The translations under genes and the position numbers were made by a program. Shown here piece by piece: positions 43,131 to 56,599 of a stretch of DNA of 64,000 nt. The stretch's first letter is position 1, and each line of letters opens with the position of its first letter. Under the pieces are notes generated by a model, which was given only the letters and a program-made list of their open reading frames with translations, was not told where the DNA came from and did no database searches. Origin of the DNA: Lamellibrachia satsuma (lineage: Eukaryota > Annelida > Polychaeta > Sabellida > Siboglinidae); contig BSQZ01000040.1 of NCBI GenBank assembly GCA_033239005.1, forward strand, positions 2,492,599 to 2,556,598, in the 5' to 3' direction.

Positions 43131-44630
43131 TAACCCTGTCGTAAAACTGTTCCATTTTCACCAGTTTAAGTGCGTAAACAAACGCGTGCCACTCTTGAAA
43201 AACGTACTTCCGACGAAATAGATTGACGCAGGTGAAACGCGGTCGACTGACAATATCGCAGCTTATATGGTAATATGATCCTTATGTGCAGTGCCTTTAT
43301 AATGATGTATATTGTCGATACGTTATTGGTATCATGGCAACGCGAACAGACGGCCTTGAGTTGCATCAATAAATACACAAACAACACACGTAATATATAT
43401 CCAATTCCATTTCCAATTCTCTACAGTAATTGGTACGTCTGATTAAATCACACATAGCTACTTAACTCGGACGAGATAGAAATGTAAATCGTTGCTGGAG
43501 ACTGGCATCCTCCAACGAATGAGTGATGCACCTAATTGAATGTGTGCGCGCGCGTGTGCATGGGTACTAGCCGGTGTGCGTGCGCTTTTTGCGTCTTTGT
43601 TGTGGTGGCATGCAGACACACGCACGCACGCACGCACGCACGCACGCACACGCACGCACGCACGCACACACACACGCACATGCACACACACACACACACA
43701 CATGCACTCGCACCTAACCGCACGCATACAATAATGGGAATTTTAATATTATACGTACGGGTAATATGTATAATAAATGTATAATTATTTGCTTACTCAT
43801 CTCAAATGTGAAATATATGTACATCGTTGCGCGACAGACTTGAAAGAATTAAGACACACGGATTAGCGCGATGCTCTTTAGTGTACGGCCACGAGTCTTG
43901 TTATTTGTCACAATTATTTACATAGACGCATTGGCACGTCTTATCATCTGAATCGCCGAAACATCGATCTCCATGGCAACACAGTTGATATGGATATTAT
44001 CAGTGATTTGTCGCATTGTCGCAACTATATATAGCGACACGCTGCATTTATTCAGCAAGTGTCCGTAAAATCGCTGTCTGCGTTAATATAATTATTCTGG
44101 ATGTATTCTTCCTTCAAGCGGTGTAGTGGTTGTTGCATAGCGAGTCTCTGTTGGAGCGGCCAGTAAATCTTACTGCGGCTGTGCTTTTCTATTCGGCCAG
44201 ATTGTTTCAAATATCGAGGGCAATATTATTTTTTCTTCTACTTAATTGGAACCGTGTTTTTTACATAATTGTTCTCAATTCATTTTCACTCAAGATATCT
44301 TACCTTAAATAGTCCTAACAAAAACATGTGTATAGCTACGTAAAACAGAAGGCTATTAGAGTTTTCAGTTTCAAACAACCGCTTTGAAATTAATCAATAC
44401 GTTCACATCCATATCTAATTTATATCGACCAAACATGTTAACGGTGCAAATAATATGACGATGTAATTAAAGTTCATCGCGGGCACCTTCCGGAATTGCA
44501 CAGTCACTTCGGCCGCCTGGGCACTTTGTTCGGCATCGTAGCCACTTCGACGCGGTGGTTGTGGACGCGTTGAATGTCGCCTCACAGAAGGAAGAATAAC
44601 CAGAATAGAATAAACAGAGGACATAAAGTT
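43131..44630. other. Unassigned DNA with CACG/CA repeats
   Basis: (CACG)n and (CA)n lie at 43618-43705. Otherwise no gene recognised. A tRNA-like AGCGGTGTAGTGGTTG at 44117-44132 is too isolated to call. Confidence 0.5.
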
Positions 44631-46224
<1,594 letters not shown>

Positions 46225-46500
46225 GTGAACGACAGGTAAAGAAGCTAGTCACAGAAATCCGGACAAGAAGTTGGAATTGGATCGGACACATTCCGAAAGT
46301 GAAAGAAAAAAGTACTACCATATACACCCGACGCCAAACAGAAGGTGCATCGCCGAGAGACAACCTGGAGAAAAACTGTATAAAAAGACAAACGAGAACT
46401 GGGGGGAGTCGTGGACCGAAGTTAAACAGGTGGCCAAATAGTGTGACCTGGATGAAGTGTACTGTAGTCTTATTGGTCACCGTACTCATGGAGGACAGGA
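46225..46500 (+). mobile_element. LINE C-terminal fragment seeding a satellite
   Basis: The plus strand reads TEIRTRSWNWIGHIPKV, then ASPRDNLEKNCIK and, in the next frame, SWTEVKQVAK. These are the WRWLGHV, GRPRDTWRR and EAQ-AQDR blocks of a LINE C-terminus. The final block (46451-46500) is the founder of the array that follows. Confidence 0.75.
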
Positions 46501-47155
46501 GACGTGAGGTGACGTGAGGAGACATGAGGTGACGTGATGAAGTGCACTGTAGTCTTATTGGTCACCGTACTCATGGAGGATAGGAGACGTGAGGTGACGT
46601 GAGGAGACGTGAGGTGACGTGAGGTGACGTGATGTGACGTGAGGTGACGTGATGAAGTGCACGGTAGTCTTATTGGTCACCATACTCATGGAGGATAGGA
46701 GACGTGAGGTGACGTGAGGAGACGTGAGGTGACGTGATGAAGTGCACTGTAGTCTTATTGGTCACCGTACTCATGGAGGATAGGAGACGTGAGGTGACGT
46801 GAGGAGACGTGAGGTGACGTGAGGTGACGTGATGTGACGTGAGGTGACGTGATGAAGTGCACGGTAGTCTTATTGGTCACCATACTCATGGAGGATAGGA
46901 GACGTGAGGTGACGTGAGGAGACGTGAGGTGACGTGATGAAGTGCACTGTAGTCTTATTGGTCACCGTACTCATGGAGGGTAGGAGACGTGAGGTGACGT
47001 GAGGTGACGTGAGGTGACGTGATGAAGTGCACTGTAGTCTTATTGGTCACCATACTCATGGAGGATAGGAGACGTGAGGTGACGTTAGGAGACGTGAGAA
47101 GACGTGAGGTGACGTGAGGAGACGTGAGGTGACATGAGGAGACGTGAGGTGACGC
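46466..47155. repeat. Higher-order satellite, 85 + 115 bp dimers, LINE-derived
   Basis: The anchor AGTCTTATTGGTCAC occurs at 46466, 46551, 46666, 46751, 46866, 46951 and 47036. Spacings are 85, 115, 85, 115, 85 and 85, so a 200-bp dimer is repeated. The longer monomer is marked by ACGGTAGTC and CACCATACTC in place of ACTGTAGTC and CACCGTACTC. Between anchors lie 10-bp GTGAGGTGAC-type sub-repeats. Confidence 0.93.
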
Positions 47156-47204
47156 GTGGAGAGCAGAACCACCGTCATCGAAGGCTCTACCAACCGACAA
47201 CTGA

Positions 47205-47672
47205 AGAGGAGAACGGAGAACAGAGAAGAGCAGAGAACAGAGAAGAGCGGAGAACAGAGAAGAGCGGAGAACAGAGAAGAGCGGAGAACAGGAGAAGAGC
47301 GGAAAACAGAGAAGAGCGGAGAACAGAGAAGAGCGGAGAACAGAGAAGAGCAGAGAACAGAGAAGAGCGGAGAACAGGAGAAGAGCAGAGAACAGGAGAA
47401 GAGCGGAGGACAGAGAAGAGCGGAGAACAGAAGAAGAGCGGAGAACAGAGAAGAGTGGAGAACAGGAGAAGAGCGGAGAACAGAGAAGAGCGGAGAACAG
47501 AGAAGAGCGGAGAACAGAGAAGAGCAGAGAACAGGAGAAGAGCTGAGAACAGGAGAAGAGCGGAGAACAGAAAAGAGCAGAGAACAGAGAAGAGCAGAGA
47601 ACAGAGAAGAGCGGAGAACAGAGAAGAGCGGAGAACAGAGAAAAGCAGAGAACAGAGAAGAGTGGAGAACAA
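47205..47672. repeat. 17-bp purine minisatellite, about 27 copies
   Basis: The unit is AGAAGAGCGGAGAACAG with G/A variants, and an extra G in some units. All-purine strand. The Arg/Glu-rich and Ser/Leu/Phe-rich open frames are artefacts. Confidence 0.95.
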
Positions 47673-48189
47673 TCCATTGTCCATTCCACGGTAGCACAGG
47701 ACGGATGCATAATGTGCCATAATCGCCATCATCAACAGCCTCATCGTCGTTCTTATACTCGTTGTCGTCGTCGGCATATGATCCTTATAGTTACTAGTTA
47801 CCATTGTCGATAAAGTCAAAGGTTCGGTTCTCGTGCAGCGAGCTGTCGGGACTGGACAGGAGAACTTCATTTCAACCATTTCAGACCTATTCATTCTAAT
47901 ACCAACTGTACTATCTGGAAATAATTCAACCCCACTGTGATCAATACGCGAAATACATTCATAGCTCATAATTCCATCGCCGGTCCATTGTCACATGCCC
48001 AAGTATACTGAATAGCCAAGAGAACGATATCGTTACTAATGGTTTCTGCTATAATATTTAAGTTTGTGACTTTGCCCACAACACGAGAAATGCTGGAATG
48101 TGTACAGACGGTCCTTTTCAAGTTTCATATCAGAGGTATGTAGGAGCAAGTGGTCTAGCACAACCTTTCTTAACATATTACAACACGTA
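47673..48189. other. Unassigned DNA
   Basis: No gene recognised. Confidence 0.4.
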
Positions 48190-48310
48190 GCCCGGATTTA
48201 ACAAGGACGTAACGTAGAGTTACAAGCCCGAATTGGAATGTGGATAAGGAAACCATTGGCTTATCGAAACTCCACCACTACCATTCTGCGTGAGGCCCGC
48301 CCAGATATCA
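48190..48310 (-). mobile_element. CR1-type LINE 3' end, short diverged copy
   Basis: The minus strand resembles the end of the CR1 copy at 53395-53480: GATATCTGGGCGGGCC matches GATATGTG-AGGGCGGGTTA, and CGATAAGCCAATGGTTTCCT matches AATAAGCCAATGTTTTCCT. Confidence 0.65.
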
Positions 48311-48924
48311 GTCAGTTCTGTTGTTAGAAAAACTTATAGTCAGTAGCTAATTTGTTACACCGATTTCGTGAAATTATTTATTTCTTATATCAGCACAGTC
48401 ACTTTACTACAGGCGCTTCGTGTGTATAAAATAGTTATATAGATAATTTTTTGAAAACGTTATCCGTACTTGTTAGGTGGTGCGTCCATGTGATCTTAAA
48501 CATAACATTTTGATTTGTCTACTTAATACAAGATTGATAGAGCGTAGATCAATAGCGTAAATTATGAAGCCATGGATACGGTCTAACTGAATCCATCGAT
48601 ATACGCGTTTGCTTTAAATAGTGTGCTATTTTATACCGCGCTCATATTTCAGATGCTATTGACGATGCTTGCTCAAACAAATGTTAATGTTATTATGCGT
48701 GTGCAGTGCTCGGGTTTTCAAAAAGGAGGTTCGAGCGTACACAATCAGCCGAGGATTGCTGGGTTGATTTCTGAAATATGCTACAGTTAAGCAAAATGAT
48801 TTCAAAAAGGGAATCCCCAGAAGACAGGCATGCAATGCGAGTTACCTGTTTGTGTATATGCCACGCTGTGTGCGCAAATAAAGATATTATACTATTATTA
48901 ATGTTATTGTGTCTTCTTTCTTAC
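48311..48924. other. Unassigned DNA
   Basis: Nothing recognised. Confidence 0.4.
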
Positions 48925-49057
48925 CAGTAATTATAGCCTTAAGACAAACGGGGATCTTCAACACATCCTTGTTGGTGTCACTGGCGTGCGAGTTGTCAGT
49001 TTCCTTATTCAGGATGACGGTAATCCACACAGTTCGCTTTGTGCCGTCGACCCTGGC
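48925..49057 (-). CDS. Candidate orphan coding exon, 133 bp, unknown protein
   Basis: A minus-strand open segment reads ARVDGTKRTVWITVILNK and continues to CLKAIITG. It is bounded by a good acceptor (CGTCGTCGTCGCCCAG before 49057) and a strong donor (ACTG|GTAAGA after 48925). Third positions are mainly C or G within AT-rich surroundings, as in the channel exons. The family is not recognised. Entry is phase 0 and exit phase 1, so it cannot be a simple cassette between channel exons 1 and 2, which meet in phase 0. It could belong to another nested gene or be a captured fragment. Confidence 0.35.
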
Positions 49058-50198
49058 CTGGGCGACGACGACGAAACGCACATTTGCATATCGTGTTAAC
49101 GACCCGGTAGTGAATTAAAAGTGCGGGTTAAAGTTCGCGTTAATCTTAAAGGTGCTTAAATTTTTGCCAGTCTCATTTCAAATCATTTTTGCAAAAAAAA
49201 AAACCTACCTTACATCCACTGCGACATGCAAGCTCGTTTGTGCAACTTTTGTATGTAGTTTTTTGGTGAAATTATCAGACAAACTATTAAATTAGTTAAT
49301 GCTTGTTCAACTTTGGATATCTACTATTTTGATCCTTACTAGATGTAACGACTGAAGTCAATTATTTTGATGATTTGAAAAAAATAGCAGGATCTCCATA
49401 AATCGACTGCGGATGTTACATAAACTATTGACACATTACATTTTTGGATACCATTGAACCGGATTTGCGATATAGGCTAAATCAGTCGAGGAAGCAATTT
49501 TGATATTCCACACTCAGTACATAGGATATCACTGTTACTGAGTCTCTGAGAGTTGTGACTATACGATCTATTAAGGAAGAGGGCGGGCGTTTATTGGAAA
49601 TTGGGTATTTATTAGAACAAATATTGCTATTACTAAATGATACTGGTATTATTAGTGTACTGATATTATTGTCCCAACGAGATTCAGCGATCTCCAAAAA
49701 TCAGATTCAATGACCTCAAAAAACAGCACGAAAACAATGTGGCCTTCTTTTGCCTCCTAAAACCCGAAATAGGTGATGTCTTACCATGAGTGTTTGCTAT
49801 CTTGGATTTTTGTGTTTTACGTGAAAATCTGGAAAACTCCTAAAATGAACCGAACTAAAATGAACTATTATGTCCTCATGCTAGATGCGAAACTTTTATC
49901 CGCCCAGTAACGATAATCTTTAAAAATGTCGCTTAGCAACCTGCGGGTCCTATGTAGCTGCCGATTACCGTCACAACACAGCGCCTGGCGTTGCACGAAG
50001 CTTCATCGCCGGCATCGCGTAATTAGAGTTATCGACTGACAGTCGGTGAAGCCGCACGTGACGTCACAGCCGTCCAACACTCGTGACCTAACGCTGCTCT
50101 TCAGCGGAATGTACGACGATTGTCATTGGTTAGTTGATACGGAGCTGGGGTTTCGCATAAAGAAAATGCCCCACTTTCCTTAATTTGTCGATCTCAAA
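49058..50198. other. Unassigned DNA
   Basis: No gene recognised. A TGACGTCA lies at 50059-50066 in a GC-richer patch. Confidence 0.4.
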
Positions 50199-50523
50199 CA
50201 CCAATCGTGTTTTTTCAGCGTTTCCATTTTCACTTCGATAATTGCCATAAGACGACCTCAAGGCATGTCGTAAAACTGTTACATTTTATTTAATCACCAA
50301 TCGTGTTTTTTCAGCGTTTCCATTTTCACTTCGATAACTGCCATAAGACGACCTCAAGGCATGTCGTAAAACCGTTACATTTTATTTAATCACCAATCGT
50401 GTTTTTTCAGCGTTTCCATTTTCACTTCGATAATTGCCGTAAGGCGACCTCAAGGCATGTCGTAAAACTGTTACGTTTTATTTAATCACCAATCGTGTTT
50501 GTTCAGCGTTTCCATTTTCACTT
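50199..50523. repeat. 96-bp tandem repeat, 3.4 copies
   Basis: The unit contains CACCAATCGTGTTTTTTCAG and AAGGCATGTCGTAAAACTG. Copies differ at only a few sites, so the duplication is recent. Confidence 0.95.
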
Positions 50524-50751
50524 CAATTAATGCTTGACCACACATTAATTAATTTAATAGTCTGTCTGACGGTTTCACAAAAACGACATACACAAGTTGC
50601 ACAAACGAGCTAGCATATTGCAGTGGATACTAGGTAGAGTTTTCGTAACATTAATATGAAATGAGACTAGCGAAAAAATCGATCTGTGGAGGAACCTTTA
50701 AACAATTAAAATAGTTGTTCATTCCTTTTAACCGAGTCCACGACGCGTAGT

Positions 50752-51148
50752 AACACATCGATGTAGTAACACGTCGATGTAGTAACATATCGATGTAGTA
50801 ACACATCGATGTAGTAATATATCGATGTAGTAACACGTCGATGTAGTAACACGTCGATGTAGTAACACGTCGATGTAGTAACACATCGATGTAGTACCAC
50901 GTCGATGTAGTAAAACATCGATGTAGTAACACGTCGATGTAGTAACACGTCGATGTAGTAACAAATCGATGTAGTAACACGTCGATGTAGTAACACATCG
51001 ATGTAGTAACACATCGATGTAGTAACACGTCGATGTAGTAACAAATCGATGTAGTAACACGTCGATGTAGTAACACGTCGATGTAGTAACACGTCGATGT
51101 AGTAACACGTCGATGTAGTAACACGTCGATGTAGTAACACATCGATGC
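50752..51148. repeat. 16-bp minisatellite, about 25 copies
   Basis: The unit is GATGTAGTAACACGTC with an R site (ACATC/ACGTC). The ATCGAT core is palindromic. Open minus-strand frames across it are artefacts. Confidence 0.96.
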
Positions 51149-51628
51149 GACTGCGGGATTCGTCCGCGCACTCGACTGGTATTTTCTTCTCTCTCGACGA
51201 TTTTGCCGTTTCTGGAAAACACGATCAACTCCTGGCTCGTATTCCCTCGAACGACTGACAAGTTCATAACTAACGTGTTCCGTAAATATTGCGGCACAAC
51301 TGCTCCCGTGATCACTCGCTGAATGCACGCTTGTATCGAATACCAAAATAATATGGCGAATTTAAGATTACACAACAAGCCTTGACTGAAATTCAACATA
51401 TATTACGTGATACTTCAGTAGACATATTCAGCATTTTTGCACATCGGATGATATTTATTTATTTACCCAAATATTTCACGGGTGGGGCAGTTTTGTCGAC
51501 ATGTTTACGGAACACCGGAGTTACGAATCCAGAGAAGACGGGCCCTGCGCGTAAGGGTTCAGCCTACTGTTACGTTTACCATTGGTGACCATGTTAACGT
51601 TTTACACGATTATAAGAAAACGGGACCA
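51149..51628. other. Unassigned DNA
   Basis: A 20-bp motif GAGAAGACGGGCCCTGCGCG near 51532 recurs near 51727, bracketing the dispersed repeat at 51629-51722. Confidence 0.5.
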
Positions 51629-51722
51629 TCAAAAATTCTGAAGCTTCTTTCTTGCCGTTGTCATCATCTCATTGACATGCTGGTTGAATTTTGTCAAAAT
51701 CACATATTTATAACTCTTTTAA
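51629..51722. repeat. Dispersed repeat, copy 1 (about 94 bp)
   Basis: Closely matches 55684-55777 in the same orientation, including GCCGTTGTCATCATCTCATT and TTTTGTCAAAATCACATATT. The parent element is not identified. Confidence 0.85.
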
Positions 51723-53394
51723 ATTCGAGAAGACGGGCCCTGCGCGTAAGCCTGACACAATGCTGTTGCAGCTCGTGCTCCGGCCTGAGCCTGACGCTAT
51801 CAACAACTTGTCCGTGACTGACACGTCCGCCGCCATGTCGTAGGCCGTCGAACGTCACAAGAAGGAGGCTGTCGCTTAGACGCTATTGCGTCGCAATAAA
51901 ACGCCAACACTAAACGCATTCCGTGGCGGTCGTAACGATGTGTTTATGACGACAGGTGACAAAGTGCCTCCATTACCGCCGGAGGCATAAAACGCGCGCA
52001 CGTCATTCGCCACTACAAGGACGGCCCGCGACGACGCCATAGACGCGCGCCTCTGTCCGCCACTTCCGTTTCGCGTTGACGCAGCACGGCACGTGACAAC
52101 GCATGCGCACACCGGAAGTCCGCTTCCGCAGCGACATTGTTCGCGGTTGACGCCGAACACAATGTCGTTTGACACAGCATGTCTATATTTGTCTTCTGTT
52201 GATCGCGCGGAGCCGGGTCTAATAACGATTTCATGCAAATGCGCGGCGTATGACAATATTTAGAAAATAGCATAAATATCGCTGATTGAATGTGTTTTGT
52301 GTAAATTTGCAAGTTTTTTGTTCGATATCGACAATAATGTCAAGATCTGCGGTGTGATTTCATCACTGGAAAACATGTGTCATGTTTGAATATGTATTGC
52401 ACTGATAGTAAAACACGAGCCACTAGCACGCCACATGAACATACTACAACGTTGTCAAGGCAATGACGTGTGTATCGCCAATTAATGGCTCCGCATCGAC
52501 GGTGCGCTTCCGTTCACACGCTGTCTCGATTACACGCACGCACGCACGCACGCACGCACACACGCACGCACGCACCTAGCAGTCAGGCAGACAGACAGAC
52601 AAACAGTTAGACTGACTCACTGACTGACGCACGCACGCACGCACGCACGCACGCACGTACGCACGCACGCACGCACGCGCCACACACACGCGCACATACG
52701 CACGCACGCACACACACACATACACGCATGCAGGCGAGGAGCGCAGTATTGAATGAGGTATATTAGTGAAACATTTAAGTGTTCACATATCTGCCTGACA
52801 CAAGAGTTATGCGTAGAACATACTATGAGATATATCATAGGGTGTAATCAACCATGACAGAACTTGAATTAGGAAAAACAATTAGGCTGATGTGAAAGTT
52901 CCAAAGCTGTATTGAATTTTAGCCCGAAGTATCGGGTTAATTAGAGAATGCGTGACGTACACGCCTAGGGAGAAGTGCGCTGTATCTATGTATTCGTCTA
53001 TAAACAATAGTTAGATCCAATTAAGAACAAAGCTTACAGCCCCGGAGGCAGAATCAGAAGAAGATCGTTGGTGTGTTAGAATTGATACAAATAAGAACTA
53101 CTAGTTTACTGGTTGACAACACTACATACCTGGAAACAAAGACTGAGCTCAAACTAAAATATTCTGAATGTTGAATATCACTAGTGATATTCTTCTCAAA
53201 TATAAGTTAGTAGGACTCAACAGGCCTCCGTGATCAAAGTTATGCATATGATGGCCGAGAAGGGTCATCGCTGTTGTGTGCTGAATTTGGTAACGCGATC
53301 AAGCGATGAGGCGATGGTGTGGTGCGATGGAACGATGGAGCTAGGTTTTAGTTAAACAAGATTTAGCAAGATTGTCATCCAAAACAAGGCAAAT
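51723..53394. other. Unassigned DNA with (CGCA)n repeats
   Basis: (CGCA)n and GACA repeats lie at 52531-52720. The segment 51840-52260 is CpG-rich but shows no convincing exon. Confidence 0.5.
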
Positions 53395-55440
53395 GGACAA
53401 GGAAAACATTGGCTTATTAAAAGTCGAACATTGTTTCATCTACGTGTAACCCGCCCTCCTGAGATATGTGTCAACCGTGTTTTTAAACATATTCACGCTG
53501 TTAGCAGTTACACAATCTGTAGATAATTTGATCCATTCATTTATTGTCCTCTGTGAGAACGAGTACTTCCTAATATACAATCTGCACTGACCCTTTACTA
53601 ATGTTACCTCAAGTCCTCCAGTTCTACTATCTTTCTTGAGTGATAGCAAAATAGTTGTATCAATATTTTCATACCCATTCAATATCTTAAAAACTTCAAT
53701 TTGATTTCCTCTTAACACAAGAAGTTTGTTATGTCACATTCTTTTAGGCGTTCTTCATAACTAAGGTATATCAGTTCTATTCGGTCAAGCGTATTTATAT
53801 CCTTCTTACAATATGGTCTACAGTATTCTAAACGTGGCCTCCTATTGCGTTATACAGAAGTATAATTAGCTCTTTTTCCTTAGGTGTTATATTTCTCCTA
53901 ATCAACCCAATAATTTGATTACCCTTTGAAGCTGCAATACCACACTGCTCTGAAACTTTCATATCAGCGCTTATTATTACTCCTAAATGTATTTCTTGTA
54001 AGGTAGTACCTAGAACAGTATCTCCCATTTTATAGTTTACATCCAAAGTCCCGTGTCCTGTATGTAGGCATTTACATTTCCCAAAATTTAATAACACCTG
54101 CCATTTTTCAGACCATTTAACTAATTTGTCTAGATCGTTTTGTAAATATTGTTTATCACCATCATATTTAACCTTTCTAAACACTTTTGTGTCATCCGCA
54201 AATTTCAGTACGTTGCTTATTATAATATCGTCCAAGTTATTAATATATATTAATTAAGAATAATAAAGGTCCTAATAATGATCTCAAAACTGATTTCCAG
54301 TTTGAAATCTCCCCATCTGCTACAACACGCTGTCTTCTGTCGGTCAGCCATTGTTCTATCCAGTCAATTATGCCATCCCCGATACCATGGGTTTTTAATT
54401 TAAGTAGCAATCTTTGATATGGCACTTTGTCGAATGCTTCCTGAAAGCCTAAGTAGATATCATCCACTGATGATCCTTCGTCTATCCACTCAGTGATTTC
54501 TTCCAAAAAACATAACGTATTTGTTAAGCATAACGTCGTTTGTTTAGGAATCCATGTTCAGATGGATTTAAGAAGGTATGCCTAACAAGGAAGACCACCA
54601 AGAGGTATTTACCTTTCTAATAATTTACAAATCACTGGTGTTAAACTCACTGGTCTGTTATTCTCTGACTTATTTATCGAACCATTTTTAAATAATTTAT
54701 GTTTGTTCGTCCATTCAACAGGAGCAACCCCCTCTTTCAATGACAAGTTGAACACTCTTACAAGTGGTATACTGATTTGTTCTGCTGTTTCCATGGGTAG
54801 TTTTGGCGGAATAGCGTCCACTCCAGGTGATTTATTATCCTTCATTGCATTTTTTCTTAGCTACTATTTCTGGAATTACAATTAACTTCCCTAAGTAGTC
54901 CAATTTAGCCTCCTGAAATTTAGCATCTGGAACTGGTAATGAACTGATATCCTTTCTGGTAAACAATGAACTGAAGTATCCATTTAGGTCATCCGCCAAT
55001 TAAAAAACCTTGTGATATTATATTTCCAGCTCTGTCTTCTAGTGGTCCAAACTTGTCCCGTACGTAGTGTTTGCTCCTGACATACGCATAAAAAACTCTT
55101 GCTGTCATTTGTTCATGTTACATGCTAACTGTTGCTCATAACTGCATTTAGATTTTCTAATTTCATTCGTAGCTGCACTAAGTGCTTCTTTGTAAGTTGT
55201 GTAGTCGTCATCCTGATACGCTTATAAACCCTTCACATAGTTTGCGTTTACGCTATTTTTAATAGCTTCTTTTGACAAGTATTTCTTTCTAGACAGTTTT
55301 CCTTGTTTTTCAAGGGAACAAATTGTTCAATGATACTCTCAATTTCATATTTTATATTGTTCCAACATTCAATTGCGGTCTTATTCCTCAGCATGTTATT
55401 CCAACCTAGCTTTGCTAAGTATTTTATCATATCTTTATAT
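53395..55440 (-). mobile_element. 5'-truncated CR1-type LINE, minus strand
   Basis: Reading on minus, the order is an endonuclease-RT linker (55430-55248), RT fingers (54845-54609), palm (54506-54240), thumb and connection (54235-53828), C-terminal block (53718-53440), then a short 3'UTR with AATAAGCCAATG. Several frame breaks separate the pieces. It is the fullest copy here of the family whose 3' ends also lie at 42890-43130 (plus) and 48190-48310 (minus). Confidence 0.92.
53440..55430 (-). pseudogene. Reverse transcriptase pseudogene of the CR1-type LINE
   Basis: Recognisable blocks in order are KSPGVDAIPPK, then NRPVSLTPVICKLLE, the first catalytic motif as DIYLGFQEAFDKVPYQRLL, and WLTDRRQRVV. 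The LGP-LFLINIY block has lost the usual GVPQGS. Next come the catalytic FADD at KFADDTKVF, GKCKCLHTGH, SEQCGIAASKGNQIIGLIRR and finally RKYSFSQRTINEW with RAGYT. A Y-L-G-F change in the first catalytic block replaces the usual Asp. With the frameshifts, this shows it is inactive. Confidence 0.92.
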
Positions 55441-55537
55441 TTACCTTTGTGGAAGTTTCTCCTGTATTTAATTTTTATTTTTACTTTCTGGTTTTATTTT
55501 GGTGTTAAAATGTATTTGATTATGATCACTGCTTCAT

Positions 55538-55670
55538 GAAGGCAAGTAAACTGGAGCAACGTGGAATGAACGAAATTGCCCAAGCTTCGAAACGGCAGCA
55601 ATATGAATTGAACGTGGGTCATCTCAAAAACAGTGCCACGTTCTAACAACTAGACCAATGCGCCCCACTA
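55538..55670 (-). mobile_element. tRNA-derived SINE, minus strand
   Basis: On minus it starts GGGGCGCATTGGTCTAGTTG with an A box, and CGTTCAATTCA stands at the B-box position (normally GGTTCGAATCC). The body has TTTCGAAGCTTGGGCAATTT and CCACGTTGCTCCAGTT. It matches the SINE at 59050-59372. It inserts beside the LINE end at about 55540. Confidence 0.8.
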
Positions 55671-55683
55671 TCGTGCATAACAT

Positions 55684-55777
55684 CACAAATTCTGAAACTT
55701 CTTTCCTGCCGTTGTCATCATCTCATTGACATGCTGGTAGAGTTTTGTCAAAATCACATATTTCTAAGTTTCTTAAA
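55684..55777. repeat. Dispersed repeat, copy 2 (about 94 bp)
   Basis: See 51629-51722. It starts about 14 bp beyond the SINE head. Confidence 0.85.
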
Positions 55778-56599
55778 ATGGCTGAACGTGCCATACCCGT
55801 CAAAGTTTACACATTTCTGTATAAATTACTATGCACACGTGCCTTGTGGCGAAAAGTTGCCAAAAATCCTTCCGCCTATTGAAATCATCTAAACATCCAC
55901 GGTTACACTGCTAACATATTCTACCAGCAAACTGACCCATGTGTCTGCTCAAATGCAGTTATGTCAGATGATATGATTTTTTTTTAATTACACGTATCTA
56001 AAATTAGTGTGCCCTACATTCGTATTGTAACACACCAGGAAGTCTAACTGAGGCATGATTCCTACATGTGACACGGGTAACGCGATCATGTGCTACAGTC
56101 GCCGCCACGCCTTTCGCGATCTGGAGAACGGACATCATAGCCTGGCACAGTTGCCGGTGTAATTGCATTTGGAAGTGTCGTCTGAAATGAGGCAGAGCGC
56201 TGTCGCGTCAACTTTCCCGGCTCAAAGGCGCAGATCTATCAGGTTAGCGGCCGGCTTAGAAACCGACAGCAACGGAAGCAAGCGGTCGATACAACACCGG
56301 CCGCGCTGGTCGGTCGATGCCAAGGCGCCTCGGTGTGGCGGCCGCCATTAACAGAACAAAGGTCAAATGAAGCGCGCGCACCTGTCGACGCCCATCCGAC
56401 TCTCCGGCTAATTTCGCCGCGTGTGGCCGCGCACACGCCCGTGTAGCGACAGGCCCTCGGGCTATGTTCGCATCGTATAGCGAGCGGGTGGTGGGTGTCG
56501 TCTGCGTTGTCGCGGCCCCTGAGTCGCGGAGATGGAGAGTCCGTGCGGGCTGAGAGGAGGGATGGAGTGCTCGCAGGATGCGAGACGTTGTAGCACTCA
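55778..56599. other. Unassigned DNA
   Basis: No gene recognised. The part at 56200-56540 is GC- and CpG-rich. Confidence 0.4.

Noticed and set aside
46955..47969. Ser/Leu/Phe- and Arg/Glu-rich proteins across 47.2-47.7 kb
   Set aside because: Products of the 17-bp purine minisatellite.
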